DNA from: an uncultured Bacteroidales bacterium
GTDB lineage: Bacteria > Bacteroidota > Bacteroidia > Bacteroidales > UBA932
Length of the DNA stretch: 64,000 bases
Assembly (NCBI GenBank): GCA_944323505.1
Contig: CALUST010000030.1
Span: 38,831 to 102,830, forward strand
Direction of reading: 5' to 3'
Shown: positions 9,285-21,021 of the stretch, one piece after another
Numbering within the stretch: the stretch's first letter is position 1
Layout of the letters: every line of letters starts with the position of its first letter
Notes under the pieces: model-generated
What the model was told of the DNA's origin: nothing
Databases searched by the model: none
Seen by the model: the letters and a program-made list of their open reading frames with translations, nothing else
Made by a program: the position numbers and the translations under genes

Positions 9285-11528
9285 TTACAAATCCGTCCGG
9301 ACGACACTCTGGATGCCTTCTATCTTGTTCAGTTTCTTGATGAGTTTCTCAAGGTCATCCTTGTCATGCACATAGAGGTCGATGTAGCCTTCAAACACAC
9401 CGCCTTCGGTGCCGAGGCAGAAACGCCTGATATTCACACTCATGACAAGGGAAATGTACCGTGATATCTCATTTATGATGCCAAGCCTGTCAAATCCCTT
9501 GAGCGACAGCCTGACAAGGAACGAACTTGTGGCAGTCTCACCGTTCTTCCACTCAGGAACGACAATCCTGTCGCCGTGTTTCGCTGCGATGCTGTTTGCC
9601 ACAGGACAGCTCTTCTTGTGCACAGTGATGGTACCGTCCGAGGCAAGGAAACCGACCACGCTGTCTCCGGGTATAGGATTGCAGCAGTTGGCTATGACAT
9701 ATTTGTGTTTCGTGTCATTGACGTCATTTATCACATAAGATGAGTTCTTCTCCCTTTCCTTGTCCTTGCCTCTGAACCAGTTGAAGTTCCAAGGCCTACG
9801 GTCACCCTTGCTTTCGACATTCTTCAGTATCTCGTCCAGGTTGTTGAGCTTGAGCAAGCCTATGCCGACCCTGAAGTAAAGTTCATCGGCATTCTTCTCG
9901 AAAATCTCATAACCGTCGAGCATTGCCATGAGAGTATTCTCGTCGGCCTTCCTGCCGAGGGAGTTGAGCTGCTCCGCGACCATCTTCTTCCCGATGCGTA
10001 TGCTTTCCTGCCTTTCCCCTTTGAAATAGTCCAGGACGATATTCTTCGCCTTCCTTGTCTGAAGGAACTGAAGCCATTCCCTTTTCGGTTTCTCGTTCTC
10101 GGCTGTTATTATCTCCACCTGGTCGCCGGTACGCAGTTCGTATGACAGAGGGACGAGCCTCATGTTCACTTTCGCGGCAATCGCGCGGTTGCCGATCTCA
10201 GTATGTATGGAATAGGCGAAATCGAGGGCGGTGGCACCTTTCTGTATCCGCCTCTGGTCGCCTTTCGGTGTGAACACGAATATGTCTGTGGATGTGAGGT
10301 CATTGTGGATGATGTCCAGAAGTTCGAGAGCATTGACGTCAGGATCCACGAGAATCTCCTTGACCTTGTTTATCCACTTGTCCATCTCGCTGTCATTCTC
10401 TCCGACAAAGCCGTCCTTCTTGTATGCCCAATGGGCAGCGATTCCCTTCTCCGCGATGTCATCCATCCTCTTCGTGCGTATCTGCACCTCAATCCATATA
10501 CCTGAATCACTCATCACAGTGCAGTGCAGGGCCTCATAGCCGTTGTTCTTTGGATGCTTCACCCAGTCACGGATGCGGTCGCTCTTGTATCTGTATATCC
10601 CTGTTATGATGGAAAAGACATGATAGCACTGGTCCCTCTCGTTCTCGGTAGACGACGAGTCCGGATTGAAAATTATCCTCACGGCATACAGGTCATAAAT
10701 CTGGTCGAAAGTGATGTTCTTCGTCACCATCTTGTGCCAGATGGAATACGGGGTCTTGACACGTTTCCTGATCTCGAAGTCAAAACCTGCGGCCTTCAGA
10801 GCATTGCTGATAGGCAGGATGAAGTCGTCTATCTCCTTTTCCTTGTCAGTGATGTTCCTGTTGATTTTCTCGGTGATCTCGTTGAACACCTCCGGCTCCT
10901 TGTATCTGAGCCATATATCCTCCATCTCGGACTTCACCTCGTACAAGCCGAGCCTGTGGGCGAGCGGAATGAAGATGAACATGGTCTCGCTCAATATCTT
11001 CTCCCGCTTGTATTCAGGCATGAACTCAATGGTCCTGCAATTGTGCAGCCTGTCAGCCAGCTTGATCAGCACCACACGGACGTCGTCGTTCAAGGTCAGG
11101 AGTATGCGCTTGAAATTTTCTGCCTGCATACTCTTCTGCTTGGCCTTGTCCTCATTGTCCAGCACGGTCTTGATCTTTGTAAGCCCGTCCACAAGAGATG
11201 CTATCTTGTCCCCGAAAAGGTTGCGGATGTCATCGACAGTATAGTCCGTATCCTCCACAACATCGTGGAGCAGGGCGGCGGCGATTGACTTGTATCCGAG
11301 GCCTATGTTGCTGACCACAATCTTGGCGACGGCGATAGGATGGAGGATATAAGGCTCCCCGGAACGGCGTCTCACCCCCTTATGCGCCTCATTGGCAAAT
11401 TCGAAGGCCTTCTGGACCACATCGAGTTCGTTCTGGTTGGCACACCGTTTCCTCGCCGCCTCCTTAAGGTCGGCATAGTCTCTTGCTATGACTTCATAGT
11501 CTGCCTGTGTGAATTCCGTGACATTCAT
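9285..11528 (-). CDS. rel: Bifunctional (p)ppGpp synthetase/hydrolase of the Rel/SpoT type
   Basis: 747 residues with the complete long-RSH layout. The N-terminal HD hydrolase has H49, H63, HD at 88-89 and VEDTDYT just after, so hydrolysis looks intact. The synthetase domain (about 215-340) carries YDLYAVRIIF and GYEALHCTVM. A TGS domain follows at about 400-460 (IFVFTPKGDQRRIQKGATAL), then the conserved zinc-finger/helical region (CCNPIPGD) and a C-terminal ACT domain. It makes and removes (p)ppGpp in response to starvation. It begins 12 nt after the yihY-like gene and precedes the lipoprotein by 36 nt. Confidence 0.95.
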   Translation of the reverse strand: MNVTEFTQADYEVIARDYADLKEAARKRCANQNELDVVQKAFEFANEAHKGVRRRSGEPYILHPIAVAKIVVSNIGLGYKSIAAALLHDVVEDTDYTVDDIRNLFGDKIASLVDGLTKIKTVLDNEDKAKQKSMQAENFKRILLTLNDDVRVVLIKLADRLHNCRTIEFMPEYKREKILSETMFIFIPLAHRLGLYEVKSEMEDIWLRYKEPEVFNEITEKINRNITDKEKEIDDFILPISNALKAAGFDFEIRKRVKTPYSIWHKMVTKNITFDQIYDLYAVRIIFNPDSSSTENERDQCYHVFSIITGIYRYKSDRIRDWVKHPKNNGYEALHCTVMSDSGIWIEVQIRTKRMDDIAEKGIAAHWAYKKDGFVGENDSEMDKWINKVKEILVDPDVNALELLDIIHNDLTSTDIFVFTPKGDQRRIQKGATALDFAYSIHTEIGNRAIAAKVNMRLVPLSYELRTGDQVEIITAENEKPKREWLQFLQTRKAKNIVLDYFKGERQESIRIGKKMVAEQLNSLGRKADENTLMAMLDGYEIFEKNADELYFRVGIGLLKLNNLDEILKNVESKGDRRPWNFNWFRGKDKEREKNSSYVINDVNDTKHKYVIANCCNPIPGDSVVGFLASDGTITVHKKSCPVANSIAAKHGDRIVVPEWKNGETATSSFLVRLSLKGFDRLGIINEISRYISLVMSVNIRRFCLGTEGGVFEGYIDLYVHDKDDLEKLIKKLNKIEGIQSVVRTDL

Positions 11529-11540
11529 ATATAACAGTTT

Positions 11541-12467
11541 TCAATCATCCAAGTTAAAATTGTCCACATTCTGGAACGCATAGGACAGTTCCGCACCGAA
11601 AAGTATGATGAACCAGCCTATGTTCAGCCAGAACATGAAGAGAGGTATCGCGGCAAGGGCACCGTATACCGCATTGAGTCTTGTGACAAACAGCTGTGTC
11701 TCCAGATACAGGTACTGCAGCAGGGTGAATGCAAGCCCGGACACAAGAGCCGCCCTCAATGCATGGCTGTATCTGACCTTGTAGTTCGGGATGAACTTGT
11801 ACATCGCCGAGAACGTAAGAGTGGCGACGGCATAGAACAGGAGCCATGCCACTATGTCCCGCACCTCCTCAACATGCAATATGCCCCAGTCCATATTGTC
11901 GAAAAGGTTGGTGTAGGATATGGAGCCGGAGAAGAACAGCATCACTATGAACGGGGCGATGACAAGCACGAGCAGGTAGAATGAAATCCTCTTGAACAGA
12001 TTCCTGGACTTGTGCACCTTCCAGACATTGTTGAAGACCCGCTCCACGGACATCATCATCCATATCACCACCCAAAGGAAGAGCAGGGAGCTGACAAGTC
12101 CCACTCCGCTGGACATGGCCGTATTGATGATGTTGTCGGCAAATCCCATCACCATATTTATTATGTCCTGATAGTTGCTGAAATTCTCATAAAGCAGTTC
12201 CTTCAGCCGGTCTTCAAGTCCGAGACCGCCGGTGACCACAAATGTCACCGCAAGGAACGGGACGACAGACATTGTCCCGAAGAAACTGAGGGCGACAGCC
12301 TGGAATCCTATCTTCTGGGCCGAGAAAGTCCTAATGGTGATAATCAGTATCTTGATATACTTGACAAAACCAGCCTTCGCCCGCGACAGCTCAGCCGGAT
12401 CAAGTATCCAGATGTCCTCCGCAAGAAAGGTCCTGACCTTATGCCATATTTCCCCAAGCCTCTTCAT
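11541..12467 (-). CDS. YihY/BrkB-family inner-membrane protein
   Basis: 308 residues with about six hydrophobic helices and the family's landmarks: FSAQKIGFQAVALSFFGTM near the first membrane segment, WVVIWMMMSVERVFNNVW in the middle, and ALVSGLAFTLLQYLYLET followed by YGALAAIPLFMFWLNIGWF near the end. The family was once annotated as ribonuclease BN by mistake; the true function is not established. It sits between ligA (14 nt upstream) and rel (12 nt downstream) on the minus strand. Confidence 0.88.
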   Translation of the reverse strand: MKRLGEIWHKVRTFLAEDIWILDPAELSRAKAGFVKYIKILIITIRTFSAQKIGFQAVALSFFGTMSVVPFLAVTFVVTGGLGLEDRLKELLYENFSNYQDIINMVMGFADNIINTAMSSGVGLVSSLLFLWVVIWMMMSVERVFNNVWKVHKSRNLFKRISFYLLVLVIAPFIVMLFFSGSISYTNLFDNMDWGILHVEEVRDIVAWLLFYAVATLTFSAMYKFIPNYKVRYSHALRAALVSGLAFTLLQYLYLETQLFVTRLNAVYGALAAIPLFMFWLNIGWFIILFGAELSYAFQNVDNFNLDD

Positions 12468-12481
12468 CTCATATCCCTCTT

Positions 12482-14632
<2,151 letters not shown>

Positions 14633-14634
14633 TT

Positions 14635-14643
14635 ACAAAAATA
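14635..14643 (-). promoter_or_regulatory. Predicted ligA -7 element TATTTTTGT (minus strand)
   Basis: On the minus strand this reads TATTTTTGT, a full match to TAnnTTTGY, giving a predicted start near 14628 and a leader of about 30 nt before ligA. It lies back to back with the pfk promoter in the divergent intergenic region. No clear -33 TTTG is seen at ideal spacing. Confidence 0.5.
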
Positions 14644-14662
14644 ACGATTTTTTCGCTGAAAC

Positions 14663-14696
14663 TTGTCTAAAATTTGCCGAAATTGGATAAATTTGC
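14663..14696 (+). promoter_or_regulatory. Predicted pfk promoter (TTG, 22 bp, TAAATTTGC)
   Basis: TAAATTTGC at 14688-14696 matches the Bacteroidota -7 consensus exactly; a TTG at 14663-14665 sits 22 bp upstream as a possible -33 contact. The predicted transcript starts near 14702, leaving about 24 nt before the ATG at 14726. This rules out the longer reading frame that begins at TTG 14663. Confidence 0.6.
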
Positions 14697-14725
14697 ACGC
14701 AAAACAACATTTAACATCATTTGAC

Positions 14726-15961
14726 ATGAAAGACGCAATAATCATCCTTTGCGGAGGCGGTCCTGCCCCTGGAATGAACTCAGTTTCCATGAGTGTCGCA
14801 AAAACTTTCCTTACAAAAGGTTACAGAGTAATCGGACTCCACGGGGGATATTCAGGGCTTTTCAGCAAGAATGCCCGTATCGAAGACCTGGACTTCTTCA
14901 AGGCTGACCGTTATTTCAACAGAGGCGGTTCATATCTTGAGATGAGCCGTTTCAAGCCTACCGACAAGGATTTCGAGGAGAACTTCAACCTCGACCTCTT
15001 CAAAGAGAACAACATAAAACTCCTGGTGACAATCGGAGGCGATGATACCGCCTCTACGGCGAACAGAATATCCAAGTTTCTTGCTGCCAAGAACTATCCT
15101 ATCGCCAACATCCACTGCCCAAAGACAATAGACAACGACCTTCCTCTTCCGGGCAACGCTCCGACTTTCGGCTACAACTCGGCAAAGAACGAAGGGGCGC
15201 ATCTTGCAAGGACAATCTACGAGGATGCACGCACATCAGGCAACTGGCTCATCATCTCTGCTATGGGACGCACATGCGGAAGCCTTGCTCTCGGCATAGG
15301 AGAAGCCACACACTGTCCTATGACCATCATCCCTGAGATGTTCAACAAGACCCAGATGACCCTTGACAAGATCATCAGGCTCTCAATCTCTGCCATCCTC
15401 AAGAGAAAGATAATGGGAGTGAACTACGGCACCATCGTGGCAGCAGAAGGACTTTTCCACAATGAGGAAGTCGCAAAAGAGGCTGCCGCAGCAGGTATCC
15501 ACTTCACTTATGACGAGCACGGCCATCCTGAACTCGGCAAGATTTCAAAGGCAGTCCTCTTCAATGACCTCCTCGAAAAGGAATTCAAGAAAATCGGCGT
15601 GAAGGTGAAGAGCCGCCCTGTTGAAATCGGCTATGACGTCCGCTGTCAGGACCCTGTCGCATACGACCTCACTTATTGTACGGAACTTGCAATGGGTGTC
15701 TACCAGCTGTTCAGCGAAGGCAAGACCGGCTGCATGGTATACGTTGACGCATACGGCAATGTATCACCTCTCTATCTTGCTGACCTCCAGGATCCGGAGA
15801 CAGGAAAGATTCCTCCGAGAATCGTTGACATCAACGCAGGTACTGCACAGAACTACTACAAATACATTGCGCACTACATCACCCCTGCAGACTACGATGC
15901 AGCACGTGAATATGTAAGCAATCCGGAATTCTACGATTTCGCAAGGATTCTCGAGTGGTAA
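14726..15961 (+). CDS. pfp: Diphosphate-dependent 6-phosphofructokinase
   Basis: Reversible phosphorylation of fructose 6-phosphate, central to glycolysis. The 411-residue protein has GGGPAPGMN at 10-18, GGDDT at 104-108 and PKTIDND at 132-138. Family knowledge: ATP enzymes have GGDG and PGTIDND at these sites, whereas Asp (D107) and Lys (K133) at these positions are the diagnostic pair for pyrophosphate users. MGRTCGSLAL follows the substrate loop. I therefore call it PPi-dependent, with the caveat that donor choice is predicted from two residues. It has its own promoter and a strong terminator directly after the stop. Its codons look biased, as expected for a highly expressed gene. Confidence 0.9.
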   Translation: MKDAIIILCGGGPAPGMNSVSMSVAKTFLTKGYRVIGLHGGYSGLFSKNARIEDLDFFKADRYFNRGGSYLEMSRFKPTDKDFEENFNLDLFKENNIKLLVTIGGDDTASTANRISKFLAAKNYPIANIHCPKTIDNDLPLPGNAPTFGYNSAKNEGAHLARTIYEDARTSGNWLIISAMGRTCGSLALGIGEATHCPMTIIPEMFNKTQMTLDKIIRLSISAILKRKIMGVNYGTIVAAEGLFHNEEVAKEAAAAGIHFTYDEHGHPELGKISKAVLFNDLLEKEFKKIGVKVKSRPVEIGYDVRCQDPVAYDLTYCTELAMGVYQLFSEGKTGCMVYVDAYGNVSPLYLADLQDPETGKIPPRIVDINAGTAQNYYKYIAHYITPADYDAAREYVSNPEFYDFARILEW

Positions 15962-15982
15962 CACCACAAACTGACTGAATAT

Positions 15983-16037
15983 CATGCCGGTCCATGTATA
16001 TGAAGCTATGCTTTGCACATGGGTCGGCATGTTTTTT
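15983..16037 (+). terminator. Rho-independent terminator after pfp
   Basis: Inverted repeat CATGCCGGTCCATGT (15983-15997) and ACATGGGTCGGCATG (16017-16031), 13 of 15 positions complementary, followed immediately by TTTTTT (16032-16037). It begins 22 nt after the pfp stop and separates pfp from the GH13 gene. Confidence 0.9.
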
Positions 16038-16124
16038 CATACGCTCCCGGACCATGTTTCCTGACATGAGACTTCTTTGGCATTGAAAATGCATGGAATG
16101 CCCCGGACAAATTTTACTGCATTT

Positions 16125-17987
16125 ATGGAAAAAATGATAATATACCAGATGCTCCCGAGACTTTGGGGGAGAAGAGCCGCAAATCATACAGAAAAGGCTG
16201 CCTCATCAGGCGACACAGAACGCAGCGTTACTGTCAGAGGCTCCCTGAAAGAGAACGGGACAGGAAGATTCTCCGATATCGACAGCCCGACACTTGAGTA
16301 CATCAAGTGGCTGGGCTGTTCCCATGTCTGGTTTACCGGTATCCTCAGACATTCCACCAAATCGGCGACCGGAGGATGCGTGCCGTCGCATCCGCAGTTT
16401 GTGAAAGGAGAGGCCGGCTCTCCTTATGCGATAGAAGACTATTATGACGTCAACCCCTATCTTGCGGACAATCCCGAGTCCAGGATGGAGGAATTCGAGT
16501 CCCTCATCAGAAGGACACATGACGCCGGGCTCAAAGTAATCATAGACTTCGTCCCGAATCATGTCGCAAGGGACTACGGCAGGATATCGCGCCAGTCCAG
16601 GGCAGTGGCAGGAAAGCCGCTGCTCGGAGAGAATGATGACACGGGAGTACACTGGAGCAATGACAATGATTTCTTCTATTATCCGGGAGAGGCATTGAGA
16701 CTCCCTGACGACGAAGAATTCATGGAAGAATGCCATGCCCTTGAGAATATGGAGTTTGAAAGGGATTACAGGATCATCCCGAGATGGCTTGTGAAAAAGG
16801 CCGGGGAGGAAAAGGAGAGACTGTATGCAGCACAACCCGCCAGGAATGCCAGGAACGGATACAAGGCATTCCTACACCAATACCGGGAACTGCTGTCCCC
16901 TTATAAGGAGATACCGGCAAGAGCCACAGGCAACAACTGCTATAACGCATGCCCTGGGATAAACGACTGGTATGAGACAGTGAAAATCAACTACGGGGAC
17001 ACATACAGCCCTACATGGGAGAAGATGTACGACATCGTCCGCTTCTGGGCAGACAAGGGTGTTGACGGATTCAGATGCGACATGGTCGAACTTGTCCCTG
17101 CGGCATTTTTCAGATGGCTGATAGCCAGGATAAAGAATGACTGTCCCGGCACCGTGTTCATAGCAGAGGTCTACAAGAAGGACCTGTACAGGAAATACAT
17201 CCGGGAAGTCGGCTTTGACCTGCTCTACGACAAGTCAGGACTGTATGACACTTTGAGGACCATCGTGGAAAAGAATGTCAGCGACAACGGGATGCCTGTC
17301 GAGCTGTGGCAGTCTGCCACCGGCATAACCCGCAACTGGCAATCTCTCGGGGACATGCAGCCGTATATGCTCAACTTCCTCGAAAACCATGATGAGCAGC
17401 GGTTCGCCTCAGATTTCTTCGGCAAGGATGCCCGCAACTCATTCGCGGCACTGTACGTATCCCTCTATTTCAACCGCGCGCCTTTCATGCTGTATTTCGG
17501 AGAGGAGACAGGGGAGAGAGGCATGGATGCGGAAGGATTCAGCGGCAGGGACGGCAGGACGACCATCTTCGACTGGTGGCTGCCGCAATGCTCGGTAAAG
17601 TTGCGCGGAATGATAGACTCAGGGACATACAGGGACTCTGAAGACGAGGTCTTCCAGCGATACAGCAAGGCGCTGCAGTTCGCCGCGACAGACCCGGCAA
17701 TCACTGCCGGCACCACATACGATCTGTGCTACTGCAATTTCAGTTCTGACGGGTTTGACAAGGACAGGCATTTCGTATGGCTACGGGACCATGAGGAAGA
17801 AACCCTGCTCATTGCCGTGAACTTCTCGTCAAGAGACGCCGACATGAAGATAAGAATCCCTGCACATGCATTCGACTGGCTGGGAATGCCGATGACAGAC
17901 AGGCTGAATCCGGATACCATACTGCCAGTCCATGTCCCTGCAATGGACGGGGTCATCATCAGGCTCTGCCCGCAACTCGAACTATAG
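16125..17987 (+). CDS. GH13 alpha-amylase-family enzyme, cytoplasmic
   Basis: Acts on alpha-glucosidic bonds, probably in intracellular glycogen or maltodextrin metabolism, since no signal peptide is present. The preferred start is ATG 16125 (MEKMIIYQMLPRLWG), the usual opening of this Bacteroidota subgroup, giving 620 residues. The four GH13 regions are visible: DFVPNH at 141-146, GFRCD with nucleophile D319, FIAEVY with acid/base E348, and ENHD at 420-423 with the transition-state Asp. A C-terminal beta domain carries SSRDADMKI. The long segment at about 155-280 between regions I and II is a lid-like insertion. The substrate cannot be read from sequence. Its stop overlaps the 3' end of the convergent gene by 6 nt. 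Confidence 0.88.
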   Translation: MEKMIIYQMLPRLWGRRAANHTEKAASSGDTERSVTVRGSLKENGTGRFSDIDSPTLEYIKWLGCSHVWFTGILRHSTKSATGGCVPSHPQFVKGEAGSPYAIEDYYDVNPYLADNPESRMEEFESLIRRTHDAGLKVIIDFVPNHVARDYGRISRQSRAVAGKPLLGENDDTGVHWSNDNDFFYYPGEALRLPDDEEFMEECHALENMEFERDYRIIPRWLVKKAGEEKERLYAAQPARNARNGYKAFLHQYRELLSPYKEIPARATGNNCYNACPGINDWYETVKINYGDTYSPTWEKMYDIVRFWADKGVDGFRCDMVELVPAAFFRWLIARIKNDCPGTVFIAEVYKKDLYRKYIREVGFDLLYDKSGLYDTLRTIVEKNVSDNGMPVELWQSATGITRNWQSLGDMQPYMLNFLENHDEQRFASDFFGKDARNSFAALYVSLYFNRAPFMLYFGEETGERGMDAEGFSGRDGRTTIFDWWLPQCSVKLRGMIDSGTYRDSEDEVFQRYSKALQFAATDPAITAGTTYDLCYCNFSSDGFDKDRHFVWLRDHEEETLLIAVNFSSRDADMKIRIPAHAFDWLGMPMTDRLNPDTILPVHVPAMDGVIIRLCPQLEL

Positions 17988-20963
17988 CCCAGCCACTGCC
18001 TTGTTTGAGGAACGGTCTATGAATGCCGTGATGTCGGAAGGGGCCTCGTAGACACTCACGTATTCCCCTTTCATCACACATTTCATGGATTCTATTGCAG
18101 CAGTATCGATGCTCCCGCTGCGACTGACCGTATTGACCGTGAGATAGCCGACCCCGAGGGATGTGATGTTCTGGAAGAAATGCGTCCCTTGGCTCGGTTC
18201 GATCTGGTAGCCCGGTATGCCGCATTCGACTATCATCTTCGCTTCGGAGATCTCGTCCCATGTCACCGGCACCCCGAGCCACGGGTCAGAAGAACCCCAG
18301 CGCCCAGGACCTATCAGCATATAGTTTGCTCCGGATTTTTTCAGTTCAATGTTGAATCCGGCCACCTCGGCCTTCATCTCCATGGTGCGCGCACTGTCAA
18401 ACGATGCCGGGTTGATATACACGATATGCCTCATGCCGGAGATGTATCCGGAGCCGAGAGCCTTGTCCGAAGTCACAAGCAAAGTATCCAAGCCGTCCCT
18501 TACCTGCTCCAACGAAGTGTCCTTGTCATCGAGATATTCACTGACAGGCCTTATCTGCAGGAGTTTCAGAACACAGCCGTTACCTCCGGCCTCCGGTATC
18601 ATGTCTGCGGCAAATTCCATCTCCACATCGCACATAAGCTCATTCTTGCAGATTTCAAGCAGATCGGATATGACTTTTGCAAGAGGGAAACGGCCGTATT
18701 TCAATATCGAGTCAAAGGTTATTATCCGTGGTCCCTGTACGCTTGTCCCGGGGACCATCCTGTTGTCGGCTGCGCTGAATGTGGAAGCAACCATCTCAGG
18801 GTATCTGAACATCTTCAGTATCTCTGCGACAGGCTCGTGCGCAAGATTAATCCCGTCATTCCTGGATATCTTGAACGCGCCGGGTCTCAGGTCAAGGGCA
18901 TACATCATCTTCTGCGTGTCCCTCATCGCCAGCCTCGGGTCTGACAGCTGGAGTATCTTCTTCGGATATTTCGGACTGAAACGCAAGGTGCATCCCCCGT
19001 CCACAACAGTCTTTCCGAGTCCGAATGCGACATTCACAATCCCGTCCTCCGGCTTTTCGTTGCCGATAGGGTAGAAGTTGACAGAGCGGGCGACTCCCGA
19101 AAGCATCGGGAAATACAGCCCGTCATATTCAGTGCCGCAGATGCTCTGGACGATGACAGCCATCTTCTCCTCGCTGAGAAGATTACCTGTCGTCTGGATG
19201 TATGTGCGGCTCCCGTTGAAGAATACCGATGCATATACGCTCTTGATGGCCTTGCCGAGCATTCTCAGCATCTGGTCCATATTTTCAGTAAGAGGGACCA
19301 TATAAGTGGAGTAGACTCCTGCGAACGGCTGGTAGTTGCTGTCTTCAAGTTTCGAGCTGGAGCGCACCGCGAGAGGGCTGCGGACTGTCGACACGAATAC
19401 CTTCAGTTCCTCCACAAGAGGCTCCGGAAGCCTTGACGCCACAAATTCCGACAGTATCTCGTCATCCGAGATGTCCGAGTCTATCACATACTGCAGCCCG
19501 TTCTCAAGGATGAACTGGTCGAAATAGTCTGTCGCTATGACAATCGTGCGCGGGATGGAGACCTTTATCCCGGGATATTTGTCTGTCAGATGGTATTTGA
19601 GTATGAGGCTGTTAAGGAAAGCAAGGCCTCTGGCCTTACCTCCGAGCGACCCGTCCCCGACTCTTGCGAACCAGATGTATTTCTCATACGAGTCACAGTC
19701 AAAATGGGCTATGACCCCGCGTCCTGTAAGGGCATGATAGTCATGAATCTCCTGGGTCACATACGCCCTGAGTTCATCAGTACTTGCGAAATGGCTGTCC
19801 TGTACCTTCCTGAACCTTATGGCAAGAGTGAAGAGCCCCCTGGCGAAAAACCACTTGGAAAGCATATTCTTCGAAGTGTTGTGCAGGAGCACATGGTCAG
19901 GAATCTCCTTTATGCAGTGTTCGAGTTCCTTGAGATTGGCCGCCCTGCCGTATTCGACCCGGTTCCTGTCCCTGAATACGAAATCCCCGAATGCGAACTC
20001 TTCCTTCATATATTCGGACAACTGGAGCATCAGTGTCTTGGAATATTTGCGGAGGAAGCCGACCTTGAGTTCCTTGGCCACCTCGGATATGCTTTCCTGG
20101 GAAGACTGGAGCAGCACAGGCATATACGGGTCATCCTCCTTGATCATCCTTACCAGGTCGATGCCGGCATCTGTCTTCTCCGTCTCGGGCGCATCGCCCC
20201 TGTGCAGGACGAAACCGACATCGGAAATCACTCCGAGAAGGTTGGTCTTGTATTTCTGATACAGGTTCCTGGCATCTTCATAATTTGTCGCAAGGAGAAT
20301 CTTCGGCCTTGAACGTTTTCTCGCCTTTTTCTGCTGGTCATTGAGGGTCTCCTTGAGGAATTCCGCACTCTGCAGGAGCACCATCCTGTACAGTTCGGGG
20401 AGGTATGTCGAATAATATCTCACAGAATCCTCCACGAGCAGTATGGCCTGTACGCCTATCTGGAGGATGTCGACATCAGCGTTCTTCTGGTCCTCGAAAA
20501 GCTTGATTATAGCCACTATGAGGTCGGTATTGCCATGCCAGCTGAAAGTCATGTCCACTGCCGAGGTGTCCTGCATGGAGAGCCTCCTGTAAATCTCCTT
20601 GGAGAAATGGGTCAGAAGCACGAACGGGATATCGCGTCCTGTAGACTTGAGATAATTCGCAAACGTGAACACATCCTTGTCCCCGACATTGTACATGCAG
20701 ATGACAAGGTCGATGCCCAGGTCATTGTCAATAATCTCCCTGGCTCCTGAGGCTGTGGTAGCCCATACGAACTGAGGTGGATTGGTGAGGTTCAGTTCGA
20801 TGTATTCCCTATAGATCTGCACATCAATCTGCCCGTCCTCCTCAAGTATGAATGCATCATAATTGCTGCATATCATCAGTATTTTCCGTATCCGGAACTT
20901 GATGAGAGACTCGTAGTCGGTATGGGTCAGTTCTTTCAGGTTGACAGGCTCCACAGTATTCAT
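17982..20963 (-). CDS. Receiver-like domains fused to a PEP/pyruvate-binding (PPDK N-type) domain
   Basis: 993 residues. Residues about 25-165 look like a degenerate receiver fold (ILMICSNYDAF, DLVICMYNVGD, FVLLTHFS). A second, better-preserved receiver spans about 172-310: LLVEDS (E178, D179), ISDVG (D248), LLQSS (S287-288) and LRKYS (K306), matching the acidic pair, phospho-acceptor, switch Ser and Lys. From about 435 comes a PPDK N-terminal ATP-grasp domain with GGKARG at 441-446 and LAVRSSS at 531-537. The TSH-type phosphohistidine swivel and the PEP-binding barrel of true PEP synthase or PPDK are not seen; instead there is a C-terminal region with IGPGRWGSSDPW. Similar proteins occur in Bacteroidales with unknown function. 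Calling it PEP synthase would overstate the evidence. Confidence 0.8.
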   Translation of the reverse strand: MNTVEPVNLKELTHTDYESLIKFRIRKILMICSNYDAFILEEDGQIDVQIYREYIELNLTNPPQFVWATTASGAREIIDNDLGIDLVICMYNVGDKDVFTFANYLKSTGRDIPFVLLTHFSKEIYRRLSMQDTSAVDMTFSWHGNTDLIVAIIKLFEDQKNADVDILQIGVQAILLVEDSVRYYSTYLPELYRMVLLQSAEFLKETLNDQQKKARKRSRPKILLATNYEDARNLYQKYKTNLLGVISDVGFVLHRGDAPETEKTDAGIDLVRMIKEDDPYMPVLLQSSQESISEVAKELKVGFLRKYSKTLMLQLSEYMKEEFAFGDFVFRDRNRVEYGRAANLKELEHCIKEIPDHVLLHNTSKNMLSKWFFARGLFTLAIRFRKVQDSHFASTDELRAYVTQEIHDYHALTGRGVIAHFDCDSYEKYIWFARVGDGSLGGKARGLAFLNSLILKYHLTDKYPGIKVSIPRTIVIATDYFDQFILENGLQYVIDSDISDDEILSEFVASRLPEPLVEELKVFVSTVRSPLAVRSSSKLEDSNYQPFAGVYSTYMVPLTENMDQMLRMLGKAIKSVYASVFFNGSRTYIQTTGNLLSEEKMAVIVQSICGTEYDGLYFPMLSGVARSVNFYPIGNEKPEDGIVNVAFGLGKTVVDGGCTLRFSPKYPKKILQLSDPRLAMRDTQKMMYALDLRPGAFKISRNDGINLAHEPVAEILKMFRYPEMVASTFSAADNRMVPGTSVQGPRIITFDSILKYGRFPLAKVISDLLEICKNELMCDVEMEFAADMIPEAGGNGCVLKLLQIRPVSEYLDDKDTSLEQVRDGLDTLLVTSDKALGSGYISGMRHIVYINPASFDSARTMEMKAEVAGFNIELKKSGANYMLIGPGRWGSSDPWLGVPVTWDEISEAKMIVECGIPGYQIEPSQGTHFFQNITSLGVGYLTVNTVSRSGSIDTAAIESMKCVMKGEYVSVYEAPSDITAFIDRSSNKAVAGL

Positions 20964-20987
20964 AGTGTCGTTATTTACATAAATCTT

Positions 20988-21021
20988 ACAAATTTAATAA
21001 TTTTGGATTGACTATCCACAA
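20988..21021 (-). promoter_or_regulatory. Predicted promoter of the receiver/PPDK-like gene (minus strand)
   Basis: Minus strand: TTG (plus 21019-21021), 22 bp, TAAATTTGT (plus 20988-20996). The predicted start is near 20981, about 18 nt before ATG 20963. The upstream contact falls just inside the palindromic element that begins at 21012, so that element's edge would form part of this promoter. Confidence 0.5.

Noticed and set aside
17982-20963. Annotation as phosphoenolpyruvate synthase
   Set aside because: The phosphohistidine and PEP-binding domains needed for that reaction are not visible.
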